Origin: Desulfomarina profundi
GTDB taxonomy: Bacteria; Desulfobacterota; Desulfobulbia; Desulfobulbales; Desulfocapsaceae
Direction of reading: 5' to 3'
Length of the DNA: 64,000 nucleotides
NCBI RefSeq assembly: GCF_019703855.1
Contig: NZ_AP024086.1
Coordinates: 3,864,501 to 3,928,500, forward strand
Part shown: positions 9,685 to 19,400 of the stretch, in pieces
Numbering within the stretch: position 1 is the first letter of the stretch
Layout: each line of letters begins with the position of its first letter
Program-made: the position numbers and the translations under genes
The notes under the pieces: model-generated
The model's database searches: none
Told to the model about the DNA's origin: nothing
The model's input: the letters and a program-made list of their open reading frames with translations, nothing else

Positions 9685-10739
9685 CAAGTAGATTCAGGCT
9701 GAAGATTGCGGGATTCCTGGGTATGGCGGTTCTTTTGTTAACGGCCGGGTGTGGTTACAAGAATAACCCGGTTCCACCGGAGAGTGTTGTACCACAGCCG
9801 ATTGGAGATCTGCGTTACACGGTTGGTGGACAGGGAGTTGTACTGAACTGGTCCTATCCCGTTGAGACGATAAAAGGTTCGACAATTGATACCATCGATT
9901 CCTTTGAGCTGTTCCGGGCCGAAATTCCCCTGGACGATTATTGTGGTAATTGTCCGGTGCCTTTTGCCGAACCTCTTGAACTTCCCGGTGGTCCGCCCAT
10001 CGATGGGAAGGTAAGACGAAGCGGTTCCTATACTGATTCCATGTTGAAGTCGGGCTATAAATATTTTTACAAGATTCGAACCCGTACCAACTGGTGGGCC
10101 TCAAGTGATGATTCGAATATTGTTTCTTTCACCTGGTTTGAACCGGCAGCCTCCCCACAGAATCTGGCTGTGATTCCGGGGGATCGAGAAATTACTCTTA
10201 ACTGGCAACAGGTGAAAACCCGCGCAGACGGACAATCCCTGACAATGGCTGTACAATATCAGGTTCTTCGTTCCGTGGGCGGCAAAGGGTTTGAAAAACT
10301 GGGTGATCCGGTGGGGACAACCCGTTATGTCGACCGCCAGGTCCGTAACGGACAGAAATATTTTTACAAGGTGCAGAGTCTGCTGGTCCATGGAAAAGAG
10401 TTGGTCGAAGGTGAGATAAGCCGGGAAATAGCCGCTGTACCCGTGGACAGAACGCCGCCTCTACCGCCTTCTGGTGTGACTGCTGTCTGGACTTCGGGTG
10501 GTGTCAAGATATTCTGGGATAAGAACGAGGACAGTGATCTCGGCGGTTACAGGGTCTATCGTCGCACAGCGGACAGTGATTCCTACGAGCTGCTGGGGGA
10601 TGTGGACCCCGTGTACACTCTATTTGTTGACGCAAGTGCGCAAGATACTATAAGGTACTACTGGGCTGTCACTGCCATTGACAAGGCAAAACCCGTGAAC
10701 GAAAGCGATAAATCGCGGGAGGCGACCATACGGTATTAA
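9681..10739 (+). CDS. lipoprotein with fibronectin type III-like domains
   Basis: 352 aa. The N-terminus has a basic segment, a hydrophobic core (IAGFLGMAVLLLTAG) and the lipobox LTAGC, so it should be a lipid-anchored envelope protein. The mature part holds at least two FN3-like repeats with recurrent phrases: YKYFYKIRTRTNW, then QKYFYKVQSLLV, and a third SDLGGYRVYRR unit near 260-350. Function unknown. Its start overlaps the argH stop (ATGA), yet it has no evident link with arginine synthesis. A hairpin terminator follows. Confidence 0.8.
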   Translation: MTSRFRLKIAGFLGMAVLLLTAGCGYKNNPVPPESVVPQPIGDLRYTVGGQGVVLNWSYPVETIKGSTIDTIDSFELFRAEIPLDDYCGNCPVPFAEPLELPGGPPIDGKVRRSGSYTDSMLKSGYKYFYKIRTRTNWWASSDDSNIVSFTWFEPAASPQNLAVIPGDREITLNWQQVKTRADGQSLTMAVQYQVLRSVGGKGFEKLGDPVGTTRYVDRQVRNGQKYFYKVQSLLVHGKELVEGEISREIAAVPVDRTPPLPPSGVTAVWTSGGVKIFWDKNEDSDLGGYRVYRRTADSDSYELLGDVDPVYTLFVDASAQDTIRYYWAVTAIDKAKPVNESDKSREATIRY

Positions 10740-10768
10740 TGAGTTCTGCTTGAGCAGGTGGATTATAC

Positions 10769-10805
10769 AGGCCCTCTAATCGGAAAGAACTCGGTTTGAG
10801 GGCCT
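10769..10805 (+). terminator. predicted terminator after the arg-lipoprotein operon
   Basis: AGGCCCTC at 10769-10776 pairs with GAGGGCCT at 10798-10805, followed by a T-rich TGTTGTCT stretch. It lies 30 bp past the lipoprotein stop and before dapF, so it probably separates the arginine and dap transcripts. Confidence 0.6.
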
Positions 10806-10872
10806 TGTTGTCTGGTAGCAGGATGCAGGAAAAACAAGAAACAAAAAATAAGAAAGAAGAAGGAGTGCGGTT

Positions 10873-11709
10873 ATGTCCATTTCCTTTCCCCTCGAATTTG
10901 AGAAAATGAGTGGGACCGGCAATGATTTTGTTATTATAGATAATAGAAACAATGTTGTTCCGGTGGAAGAGCAGAGTGAGTTTGCCGGGAAAATATGCAG
11001 GCGGATGTTTTCAGTTGGTGCGGACGGTCTGATTCTGATAGAGAATTCCGATAAAACCGATTTTGGCTGGTCTTTTTATAATGCAGATGGTTCTTTGGCC
11101 GACATGTGCGGCAATGGTGCACGGTGCGCTGCCAGATTTGCTTTTCGCCACGGGATTGCGGAGGCGAAGATGCGGTTTGCAACGAGTGCCGGAATAGTTG
11201 AAGCGGAAATCCTGGACGATGAGGTTGTCCGGTTGCAGATGACTCAACCCTTTGATTTCAGGCTGGGCCTTTCCATGAACCTTGGGGGTGAGGAACGTCC
11301 GGTGGCTTTTGTGAATACCGGCGTACCCCATGCCGTGATATTTGTTGAAGATGAAGAGATTGCTGTGAAGAAACTGGGGCGCAAGGTTCGGTTTCATGAG
11401 CTGTTTGAACCCAAAGGGGCCAATGCCAATTTTGCCAGGATTCTCGATGATGGTCGACTGGAGGTGCGTACTTACGAGCGGGGTGTGGAGGACGAAACCA
11501 TGGCTTGCGGCACAGGAGCTGTTGCTGCCGCCCTTTTTGCTACCATGCAGAAGGGAATGGAATCTCCCGTGGAGGTGGTGACTTCCGGTGGTGAGGAATT
11601 GACGGTTATTTTCGATCTGCTTGACGGGCCTGTAGCCGAAAATGTATTTCTGCAGGGGCCCGCTCGATGTATATTTACAGGAAAATTGACGGCTGAAGCT
11701 CTGCTTTAG
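10873..11709 (+). CDS. dapF: diaminopimelate epimerase
   Basis: 278 aa. Interconverts LL- and meso-diaminopimelate, without cofactor, by two cysteines. Both are seen: the first in DMCGNGARCAARF and the second in MACGTGAVAAALF. The N-terminal FEKMSGTGNDFVIID is standard. The start at ATG 10873 follows a good ribosome site (AAGGAG). It heads dapF-dapA-dapB, although 146 bp separate it from dapA. Confidence 0.97.
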   Translation: MSISFPLEFEKMSGTGNDFVIIDNRNNVVPVEEQSEFAGKICRRMFSVGADGLILIENSDKTDFGWSFYNADGSLADMCGNGARCAARFAFRHGIAEAKMRFATSAGIVEAEILDDEVVRLQMTQPFDFRLGLSMNLGGEERPVAFVNTGVPHAVIFVEDEEIAVKKLGRKVRFHELFEPKGANANFARILDDGRLEVRTYERGVEDETMACGTGAVAAALFATMQKGMESPVEVVTSGGEELTVIFDLLDGPVAENVFLQGPARCIFTGKLTAEALL

Positions 11710-11855
11710 AACATAAGGTGGTAGAACCGGCAACGGTCGGACCCTCCGGTTCGGCTATTAATACCCTTTGTTGGGTACAATCCAATGGAAGCTGAATTGC
11801 AGCGAAAAATTGTTAAGAAACTGCAGGTTTCCATTTGTAACATAAGGGAGGAGTT

Positions 11856-12737
11856 ATGAAAAAATTTCACGGAGCGCTTGTTGCACTGGTAACCCCTTTT
11901 ATTGACGGTAAACTGGATGAGCAGGGTCTGAAAGACCTGATAGAGTTTCAGATAAAAAACGGCACCCACGGTATTGTCCCGGTGGGAACAACGGGAGAGT
12001 CGGCAACGCTCAGTTTCGATGAGCATAAAATGGTGGTTGATATCACTGTCAAAACCGTAAACGGCCGTGTACCTGTCGTGGCCGGAACCGGTGCCAACAG
12101 CACACTTGAGGCTATTGAATTGACTGAAAGTGCCAGGGAAAGTGGTGCAGACGCCGTTCTTTCCGTTGTTCCCTACTACAACAAGCCGAACCAGGAAGGA
12201 ATCTATCTCCACTTCAAAGAAATTGCTGAACAAGTGGATATTCCGATGTTTCTCTATAATGTTCCCGGCAGAACGGTGGTCAATATGCTGCCGGAGACTG
12301 TGGCGCGGTTGGCCGAACTGGACAATGTGATTGGTATCAAGGAGGCGAGCGGCAGCCTGGAACAGGTAACCGATGTACTGAGAAGCTGCCCCGATGACTT
12401 TATTGTTCTTTCCGGGGATGATTTTACGGCAATGCCCAGTATCTGTGTCGGTACAAAAGGTGTTATTTCTGTTGTATCAAATGTGTATCCCCAGGCGATG
12501 GCGGCATTGATGGAAACGGCTCTCGAGGGAGACCTGGTCAAAGCCAATGAACTGAATCGCAGACTCTTTCCCCTGATGAAGCTGATGTTTGCGGCACCAA
12601 GCCCGGCTCCGGCCAAAAAAGGGGCGGAACTCCTTGGCAAAATCAAGGATGGAACACCGCGGTTGCCTATGGCACCCATTGACGATGCTACCCTGGCCAG
12701 GCTGCAGGCAACCATGAAGGACCTGGGACTTCTTTGA
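11856..12737 (+). CDS. dapA: 4-hydroxy-tetrahydrodipicolinate synthase
   Basis: 293 aa TIM-barrel enzyme that condenses pyruvate with aspartate semialdehyde. Motifs: VPVGTTGESATL (pyruvate site), FLYNVPGRTVVNM with the catalytic Tyr, and the Schiff-base Lys in VIGIKEASG near residue 160. The start at 11856 follows AAGGGAGGAG. In the 146-bp gap before it, TACCC/GGGTA can form a small hairpin near 11763-11778, of unknown meaning. Confidence 0.97.
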   Translation: MKKFHGALVALVTPFIDGKLDEQGLKDLIEFQIKNGTHGIVPVGTTGESATLSFDEHKMVVDITVKTVNGRVPVVAGTGANSTLEAIELTESARESGADAVLSVVPYYNKPNQEGIYLHFKEIAEQVDIPMFLYNVPGRTVVNMLPETVARLAELDNVIGIKEASGSLEQVTDVLRSCPDDFIVLSGDDFTAMPSICVGTKGVISVVSNVYPQAMAALMETALEGDLVKANELNRRLFPLMKLMFAAPSPAPAKKGAELLGKIKDGTPRLPMAPIDDATLARLQATMKDLGLL

Positions 12738-12753
12738 ACCGGAGGGAAAATCG

Positions 12754-13563
12754 ATGATAAAAGTGATAATAGCCGGTGCGGCCGGCAGGATGGGGCGACG
12801 GGTTGCCCTGATGGTTAATCGCCATCCGAGGCTGGAATTTGCCGCCGCCTTTGAGGCTCCTGGCAGTCCCGCAATCGGAAAGGATGCGGGGTTTCTCTCT
12901 GCCGGGGAGGAAAACGGGGTAATTATCGGCGAAGGTCTGGAATCGGTCATTGACCAGGGGGATGTGATTATTGATTTCACCTTCCATAAGGCGACCATGG
13001 AGTTTGCACGCCTGGCCGCTCAACATAACAGGGCAATGGTTATCGGCACCACCGGATTGTCGGCTGAAGATCTGGCCGAGCTGGGTGGGCTGGCGAAAAA
13101 TTTTCCCTGTGTGCAGGCACCTAATATGTCGGTCTGTGTCAATGTTCTTTTTAAACTGGCGAAAAAGACTGCGGCCATTCTCGGTGATGACTATGATATA
13201 GAAATTATCGAGGCTCATCATAACAAGAAAAAGGATGCGCCCAGCGGTACGGCACTGAAACTTGCCGAGATGGCGGCGGAAGGTGTGGGAAGAAAGCTTT
13301 CTGAAGTGGCTGTCTGCGAGCGCAACGGTATCATAGGTGAGCGCCGGTCTGAAGAAATCGGTATTCAGACGATCAGGGCTGCTGATATAGTGGGTGAACA
13401 TACCGTCTATTTTGCCGGCCAGGGTGAGCGGATAGAGCTTGTGCACAGGGCCCACAGCCGGGATCATTTTGCCCGGGGTGCCGCCACGGCAGCCGCCTGG
13501 ATAGTAGACAGGGAAAACGGTGTTTATTCCATGTTTGATGTTCTGGGGCTGGATGATCTGTAA
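12754..13563 (+). CDS. dapB: 4-hydroxy-tetrahydrodipicolinate reductase
   Basis: 269 aa. NAD(P)H-dependent reduction of the DapA product. The Rossmann motif is IAGAAGRMGRR at the N-terminus, and the substrate signature is EIIEAHHNKKKDAPSGTA with the catalytic His and Lys. It follows dapA by 16 bp with a GGAGGG ribosome site and abuts folK directly (start at 13564), so dapA-dapB-folK read as one unit. No DapL/DapD/DapE gene is next to it. Confidence 0.97.
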   Translation: MIKVIIAGAAGRMGRRVALMVNRHPRLEFAAAFEAPGSPAIGKDAGFLSAGEENGVIIGEGLESVIDQGDVIIDFTFHKATMEFARLAAQHNRAMVIGTTGLSAEDLAELGGLAKNFPCVQAPNMSVCVNVLFKLAKKTAAILGDDYDIEIIEAHHNKKKDAPSGTALKLAEMAAEGVGRKLSEVAVCERNGIIGERRSEEIGIQTIRAADIVGEHTVYFAGQGERIELVHRAHSRDHFARGAATAAAWIVDRENGVYSMFDVLGLDDL

Positions 13564-14118
13564 ATGGAGAACGAGACGGAAATGGACAAAATCAGGGCCT
13601 TTATAGGCTTGGGTTCCAATCTTGGTGACGGTCCGTCAATAGTGCAGGATGCCTGGCGGATGCTTGGTGAAGTGGCGGGTGTGGATCTGCTGGCTCTCTC
13701 CAGCCCCTATAAGAGCGCTCCCGTGGAGATGTCCAGTCAGCACTGGTTCACCAACGGGGTGGGCAAAATTGAAACTCTGCTGCCGCCTCCAGCGTTGTTG
13801 CAGGAGTTGTTTCGCATTGAGGCGGCGTTCGGCAGAAAGAGAAAATCGGGTTCCTTTGGTTACCAGGATCGACCGCTTGATCTTGATATTCTTTACTATG
13901 GCGAAATAATTCTGGATGAACCTGAGTTGATTCTGCCCCACCCGAGAATCAGGGAACGCCTCTTTGTCCTCAGCCCGCTTGCGGAACTGGACCCCGATTT
14001 CAGAGACCCTGTTTCCGGGGAAACAGCTGCGGCCATGGAGGCTGAGCTGAAAAGGAAAATTGCTGAGAAAGTGATGAAAAATCAAGAAATTATTCGTGGA
14101 AAGTGGGGTGAATCTTGA
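13564..14118 (+). CDS. folK: HPPK: 2-amino-4-hydroxy-6-hydroxymethyldihydropteridine diphosphokinase
   Basis: 184 aa. Transfers pyrophosphate from ATP to 6-hydroxymethyl-dihydropterin in folate synthesis. Motifs are FIGLGSNLGDG near the N-terminus, the SPYKSAPVEMSSQHWFTNGV segment, and the catalytic metal-binding DRPLDLDILYYG with LPHPRIRERLFVLSPLAEL. The start at 13564 directly follows the dapB stop; an internal ATG seven codons in (13582) is also possible. The C-terminal tail of about 25 residues is Lys/Glu rich and variable. Confidence 0.94.
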   Translation: MENETEMDKIRAFIGLGSNLGDGPSIVQDAWRMLGEVAGVDLLALSSPYKSAPVEMSSQHWFTNGVGKIETLLPPPALLQELFRIEAAFGRKRKSGSFGYQDRPLDLDILYYGEIILDEPELILPHPRIRERLFVLSPLAELDPDFRDPVSGETAAAMEAELKRKIAEKVMKNQEIIRGKWGES

Positions 14119-14384
14119 GCCCGATACGGATACTTATCCTGGCCATCCTGGTCTATATCGCCTACCGTCTGGTTTTTGGGGGCAAGACCATTGCAGGAGG
14201 TGGCCGGGAACCGGAAAAACCGGAAAGAAAAGAAATGCCGGTAGACGATGTACTGGAGGAAGATCCGGTCTGTGGAAAACTTGTTCCCCGGAAGCAGGCA
14301 GTTCGGTACCTGCAGGGAGAGAAGGCGGTTTATTTTTGCAGCGAAGAGTGTTGTGGGAAATATAAAGATGACCAGAAAGATTGA
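14115..14384 (+). CDS. small membrane protein with TRASH/PP0621-like cysteine motif
   Basis: 89 aa from a TTG at 14115 that overlaps the folK stop. One N-terminal membrane segment (ILILAILVYIAYRLVFG) is followed by a charged linker and a C-terminal cysteine set, DPVCGKLVPR and YFCSEECCGKY. This CxGK...FCSxEC pattern is that of YHS/TRASH-like metal-binding domains. Partner and metal are unknown. Its end overlaps the start of the lytic transglycosylase gene by 17 bp. The function call is based on the motif only. Confidence 0.7.
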   Translation: MSPIRILILAILVYIAYRLVFGGKTIAGGGREPEKPERKEMPVDDVLEEDPVCGKLVPRKQAVRYLQGEKAVYFCSEECCGKYKDDQKD

Positions 14385-14976
14385 TCTCCTTATCTGTGTT
14401 ATTATTGCAGGTGCTATGACTCTTCTGGTCTGCACGGAAGGTTGGACTGCAATGTTTATCTGCAAAAACGGGCGGGGTGAGACACAATTCACCAATGTCC
14501 CTTCCATGCCCGGCTGCAATGAAATTGTGTTGAAGGGCGGCACCATGGGTCGTGTGTCATTTAGCGGTGGTAAAGGGTATAATCCGGAGCGCTATGACAG
14601 AGAGATTTCCAGGGTCTCCAGAAAATACAAGGTGGATCCTTTTCTGATCAAGGCTATAATTCATACGGAATCGGATTTTGATCACAGGGCTGTATCCAAA
14701 CGGGGTGCCCGGGGACTGATGCAGCTTATGCCGGATACAGCCAGGGAATTACAGGTGAGAGACTCCTTTAATGCCCGGCAGAATATTGATGCCGGAACCC
14801 GCTATTTTAAACGACTTCTTGATATGTTCAAAGGTAATGTGCGGCTTTCCCTTGCGGCCTATAACGCCGGTCCGAGACTCGTTCAGGAGTTAAACGATGT
14901 TCCGCCTTTTCCGGAAACGGTACGGTACGTGAAGAAGGTACTCGATCAATACAGAATATATAAAATTTCCAGGTAG
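14368..14976 (+). CDS. lytic transglycosylase, SLT family, with DUF4124-like N-terminus
   Basis: 202 aa from the ATG at 14368 (MTRKIDLLICVIIAGAM); this start gives a proper signal segment, while an upstream ATG at 14248 would not. After the signal peptide comes a short Cys-containing DUF4124-like part (MFICKNGRGETQFTNVP). The SLT domain carries the catalytic Glu in IIHTESDFDHRAVSKRGARG, then LMQLMPDTA and AAYNAGP. It cuts peptidoglycan glycan strands in the periplasm. Overlap with the preceding small gene suggests coupling. Confidence 0.88.
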   Translation: MTRKIDLLICVIIAGAMTLLVCTEGWTAMFICKNGRGETQFTNVPSMPGCNEIVLKGGTMGRVSFSGGKGYNPERYDREISRVSRKYKVDPFLIKAIIHTESDFDHRAVSKRGARGLMQLMPDTARELQVRDSFNARQNIDAGTRYFKRLLDMFKGNVRLSLAAYNAGPRLVQELNDVPPFPETVRYVKKVLDQYRIYKISR

Positions 14977-14997
14977 GCAGGAACCTCAGGTTACAGG

Positions 14998-15561
14998 ATG
15001 AAACAACTCCTTTCAGTTCCCAATATTCTCACCGGCTTTCGATTTGCCCTTATTCCGGTGCTGATACTTCTCTTTTCCATGCACCAGACGACCGGTATTG
15101 AACTTGCAAGTTTTGTGGTGTTTACTGTGGCAGCCCTGACCGATTTTGTCGATGGTTGGGTGGCCAGAAGGTATCATATTGAAACCGTGCTTGGCAAACT
15201 GATGGATCCCCTCGCCGATAAGGTTCTGGTGACAACTGCTCTGGTCATGCTTATTCCCCTGGGGAAAATTGCCGCCTGGGTCTCCTTGCTGATTATCTGT
15301 AGGGAGATTGTCGTAACGGGATTCCGTGGTCTTGCTGCTACCACCGGCAAGGTTGTTGCTGCCGGATCAATTGGTAAATTGAAGAGCAACTTTCAGTATT
15401 TCGGCCTGGGTTTTCTGATCTTTCCCCTCGGCGTACTTCCGGTGCCATACCAGCACCAGACAGGTACGGTTCTTATCTATATTTCCCTCGTCCTGGCCCT
15501 CTGGTCCGGAGGGGTTTACGCCTGGCATCTCCGGGATGTTTTCCTGGAAACCGCAAAATAG
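14998..15561 (+). CDS. pgsA: CDP-diacylglycerol--glycerol-3-phosphate 3-phosphatidyltransferase
   Basis: 187 aa integral membrane enzyme making phosphatidylglycerol phosphate. The CDP-alcohol phosphotransferase motif D-G-x2-A-R-x8-G-x3-D-x3-D is complete: DFVDGWVARR followed by LGKLMDPLADK. Several hydrophobic helices surround it (residues 7-25, 33-50, 80-100, 130-180). It is 21 bp after the transglycosylase and 70 bp before tRNA-Leu; PgsA next to tRNA genes is common in proteobacteria. Confidence 0.93.
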   Translation: MKQLLSVPNILTGFRFALIPVLILLFSMHQTTGIELASFVVFTVAALTDFVDGWVARRYHIETVLGKLMDPLADKVLVTTALVMLIPLGKIAAWVSLLIICREIVVTGFRGLAATTGKVVAAGSIGKLKSNFQYFGLGFLIFPLGVLPVPYQHQTGTVLIYISLVLALWSGGVYAWHLRDVFLETAK

Positions 15562-15592
15562 AAGTGATTGCCTCCCCCGTTTTTAATTCTCC

Positions 15593-15622
15593 TTGACGGT
15601 GCGGTAAAAAATACGGTATAAA
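15593..15622 (+). promoter_or_regulatory. predicted promoter of tRNA-Leu
   Basis: TTGACG at 15593-15598 and TATAAA at 15617-15622 are separated by 18 bp and end 9 bp before the tRNA, a strong consensus-like sigma-70 promoter. Confidence 0.7.
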
Positions 15623-15631
15623 CAACTCCAC

Positions 15632-15718
15632 GCCGGAGTGGTGAAACTGGTAGACGCACTGGACTCAAAATCCAGCGGGGGCAACTCCGTGTCGGTTCGA
15701 CTCCGACCTCCGGCACCA
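15632..15718 (+). tRNA. tRNA-Leu (anticodon CAA)
   Basis: 87 bases including an encoded CCA. The acceptor stem GCCGGAG pairs with CTCCGGC, the D-arm is followed by the stem CTGGA/TCCAG with a CTCAAAA loop (anticodon CAA at 15666-15668), a long type II variable arm (CGGGGGCAACTCCGTG) and the T-arm TCGGTTCGACTCCGA. It precedes the accessory region; no copy of its 3' end was found elsewhere in the window. Confidence 0.97.
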
Positions 15719-15727
15719 GTAAAATAC

Positions 15728-15766
15728 AAGGCTTTATCCCCGTAATAGTGGGGTAAAGCCTTTTTT
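15728..15766 (+). terminator. strong intrinsic terminator after tRNA-Leu
   Basis: AAGGCTTTATCCCC and GGGGTAAAGCCTT form a near-perfect stem of about 13 bp with an 8-base loop, followed by a T-run and GTTT. It lies 9 bp past the tRNA CCA end. Confidence 0.9.
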
Positions 15767-15930
15767 GTTTCAGACCGTAAATGGGTAATGATGGTAAGAT
15801 CAGGGATATTTTACCCGTCCTGCAGGTCTTCTGTGCACGGGTGATTAGGTGCTGCGGAAATAATCAACGAATCTACGGGGAATACGTTCGAATTCAAGTC
15901 GCAAAGAAAAATAAAAAGTGCAGTATATTA

Positions 15931-16044
15931 ACCCACATTTCTCATGAACATTGTGTCAATTTTGAGAATAACTGTATAATACAAACAATTGGCCAACTCT
16001 CAGTGTTTGAGCAAAATTTACACAATGTTCACCCAAGGTCAGTT
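15931..16044 (+). repeat. partial copy (A) of a MITE-like element
   Basis: About 114 bp closely matching the left half of the element at 37925-38160, in the same orientation. Shared parts include CATTTCTCATGAACATTGTG at the left and ACACAATGTTCACCCAAGG at the right; these two blocks are themselves inverted (GAACATTGTG/CACAATGTTC). The right terminal repeat (ATGAGAAATGCAGG) is not found downstream, so this copy is truncated. The surrounding gap 15767-16479 is AT-rich and holds, besides this repeat and the fragment at 16122-16268, nothing I can assign. Confidence 0.7.
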
Positions 16045-16121
16045 AGTTCATTCAGTATAAATTAAACTGTAACATTGTAATTTAATACGAAATAGATAGA
16101 AGAGTCTCATATTATTCAGCG

Positions 16122-16268
16122 GTGAAAAAGGTGGTACAGGGTAGGGCAACTCGGCAAGGAGAAGGTGTTTTGCTGCTGGATATAGATCAGCTGGGAACAG
16201 CATCTTTCCAGACAATCGTGCGGGAAGATCAGAAAATGAGAGATTTCTTCATTAAAGAAGGCTTCTAG
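16122..16268 (+). pseudogene. possible gene remnant, family not recognised
   Basis: A 48-codon frame starting GTG (VKKVVQGRATRQGEGVLLLD) has protein-like composition and continues past a TAG as HFILSDTILWEF, as if a larger gene had been cut and then gained a stop. No ribosome site is seen. It sits between the truncated repeat and the defence operon. I do not recognise the family; this is a weak call. Confidence 0.25.
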
Positions 16269-16479
16269 CATTTTATTCTGTCAGATACAATCCTCTGGGA
16301 GTTTAATTAAGCTTCCAGTTCGGTAATATGCCTGGCAACATTTTTTCAAAATCGATAAAACATGGAAGCCGCTTTATGCTTTTTTATGGTATATGTTTCA
16401 TTGATTTTATGTTGTTTTTTCCCACTACCACTATGCTGACTCGGGTTACAGCTGGATTATCCGGATTGGAAAGGAAGTT

Positions 16480-19400
16480 ATGAGCAATCTATTCTTCGAA
16501 CACCCCATTCTCAACTCGCCTTACGATTATCCCTCCAGGCATTGGGAGCTGGATGAACAGGGACAACCAACCCAGCAAATTATCAACCAGCGACGTAAAG
16601 CCGAATTTATAACCCCCATTCCCAAACCTAAAAAGCGGAAAGGCAAAGGGACACAGCAAAAACTTTTTGCAGATCATACTCTTACCAGTGATGGGCAGCA
16701 ATATGATCCCACGTCCATCATCAACAAACTTCGTCAGGAAGTTGATGCATGGCGCGCTCTTCCAAATTCAAATGACTGGAAAGTAACTCCGGAGACGGTA
16801 CGTCTTTTGAAACATTGGCGGCATCACAAATTCAGTGGTATTCGTCCGTTTTTTTGCCAGGTAGAAGCCATAGAAGTTGCAATATGGCTCATCGAAGTAG
16901 CCCCTCAACTTGGCAAGAGGGGAAAGTTCTTCCTTGATCATCTGGAGAGCGCCAATAACGATGCCAATCCGGAATTAATGCGGCTGGCATTAAAGCTGGC
17001 CACCGGTGCCGGAAAAACCACGGTCATGGCAATGCTTATTGCCTGGCAGACTATCAATGCCGTACGCAGGCGGAGAGCCAAAAAATTCACCCGTGGTTTT
17101 CTTGTGGTGGCTCCCGGGCTCACTATTCGTGATCGTCTTCGTGTCCTCCAGCCCAATGATCCAGGCAGTTACTACGCCAGCAGGGAACTGGTTCCCGGAG
17201 ATATGCTGGCTGATCTGGAAAGAGCCAAGATTGTGGTCACCAATTATCACGCGTTCAAACTGCGAGAACGGGTCAAACTGGCTAAAGGTAATCGTTCTTT
17301 GCTGCAGGGGCGCGGAGAGGAACTCAATACTCAGGAAACTGAAGGTCAGATGCTGCAGAGGGTTATGCCCGACCTGATGGGTATGAAAAACATCATGGTC
17401 ATCAATGATGAGGCCCATCACTGTTACCGGGAAAAGCCTGACGAAGATGATGTTGCTGTCTTGAAAGGGGATGACAGGAAAGAGGCACAAAAGAACAACG
17501 AAGCGGCCAGGCTGTGGATTACAGGCCTTGAGATAGTGGGCCGGAAAATTGGCATTCACCGGGTCATTGACCTGTCGGCCACTCCGTTTTTTCTCAGCGG
17601 CTCAGGTTATGCGGAAGGAACGCTTTTCCCTTGGGCCATGAGTGACTTTGCCCTCATGGATGCCATTGAATGCGGCATTGTCAAGTTACCCAGGGTGCCT
17701 GTGGCGCAAAACCTGCCCGGTGATGAAATGCCCATGTTCCGCAACCTGTGGGAACATATCAAAAAAGATATGCCCAAAAAGGGGCGCGGCAAGGCCAAGG
17801 ATCTTGATCCGTTAAGCCTGCCTGTTCGCCTGCAGACAGCTCTTGAAGCTCTTTATGGACATTACAAGGAGACGTTTGCCTTATGGCAGACTGCCGGAGT
17901 GAAAGTCCCGCCCTGTTTTATTGTGGTCTGTAACAACACGTCCACCTCAAAACTTGCCTATGATTATATTGCCGGTTTTCATCGGTTGAATGAAGACGGC
18001 AGCAGCTCGTTTGTTCCGGGCCGAATGGAATTATTCCGTAACTATGATGAGCATGGCAACCAGCTGGCCCGACCCCGCACTCTGCTCATTGACAGCGAAC
18101 AGCTTGAATCCGGTGACGCCCTGGATAAAAATTTCAGGGCCATGGCTGCTGCTGAAATTGAACGCTTTCGTTATGAGATGCGTCAACGTGGAGATCATAA
18201 GCAGGCAGAAAACATAACAGACCAGGACCTGCTGCGGGAAGTCATGAATACAGTTGGCAAGCCGGACAGCCTGGGTGGTTCCATCCGCTGTGTGGTCTCC
18301 GTCTCCATGCTGACCGAAGGCTGGGACGCCAACACTGTCACCCATGTCCTTGGAGTGCGGGCTTTTGGCACCCAGCTTCTCTGTGAACAGGTCATTGGTC
18401 GCGCTCTGCGCCGGCAGTCCTATGATTTGAATGAGCAAGGGTTGTTTAACGTGGAATATGCCGATGTATTGGGCATCCCTTTTGATTTTACCGCAAAACC
18501 AGTGGTGGCGCCGCCCCAACCGCCCAGGGAAACCATTCAAGTCAAAGCAGTAAAACCCCAGCGTGATCATCTGGAAATCCGCTTTCCCAGGGTTCAGGGA
18601 TATAGGGTTGAGCTGTCTGAAGAACGTCTGAGCGCAAAATTTACCGACGATTCAATTTTAGAGCTGACCCCGGATCTGGTAGGTCCATCCATTACCAGGA
18701 ATCAGGGTATTATCGGCGAAGGTGTGGAGCTCAGCCTGAAACACCTGGAAGATATGCGACGCTCCAGTCTCATTTTTCAGGTGACCAAACGCCTTTTGTA
18801 CACCAAGTGGCGAGATCCTGGTGAAGAACCGAAGATGCACCTCTTTGGTCAACTCAAACGCATAACCAGACAATGGCTTGATACCTGTCTCATCTGCAAG
18901 GGAGCAACGTATCCGGCCCAGCTGATGTATCAGGAACTGGCGGATATGGCCTGTGAACGAATCACCGCAGCCATTACCCTGTCTCAGATTGGAGATAACC
19001 CGGTCAAGGCTGTGCTTGACCCGTATAACCCCACAGGAAGCACCAGCCATGTGAATTTCAATACTTCAAAAAAGGATCGCTGGGAGACCAGTTCCGAGAA
19101 ATGCCATATCAACTGGATCATTCTGGACAGCGACTGGGAGGCGGAATTCTGCCGGGTTGCCGAGGCCCATCCCAAGGTGATTACTTACGTCAAAAACCAT
19201 AATCTCGGCTTGGAAGTCCCCTATCGGTACGGTTCCGAGACCCGTACATATATTCCGGACTTTATCGTCCATGTGGATGACGGCCATAAAGACCCGCTGC
19301 AGCTGATTGTGGAGATCAAAGGCTATCGCCGGGAAGATGCCAAGGACAAAAAAATGACCATGGAGACCTACTGGATACCGGGAGTTAATAACCTGAAAAA

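Noticed and set aside
15781-16065. 94-codon plus-strand frame after tRNA-Leu
   Set aside because: It runs through the truncated transposon-like repeat, has no ribosome site and no family resemblance.
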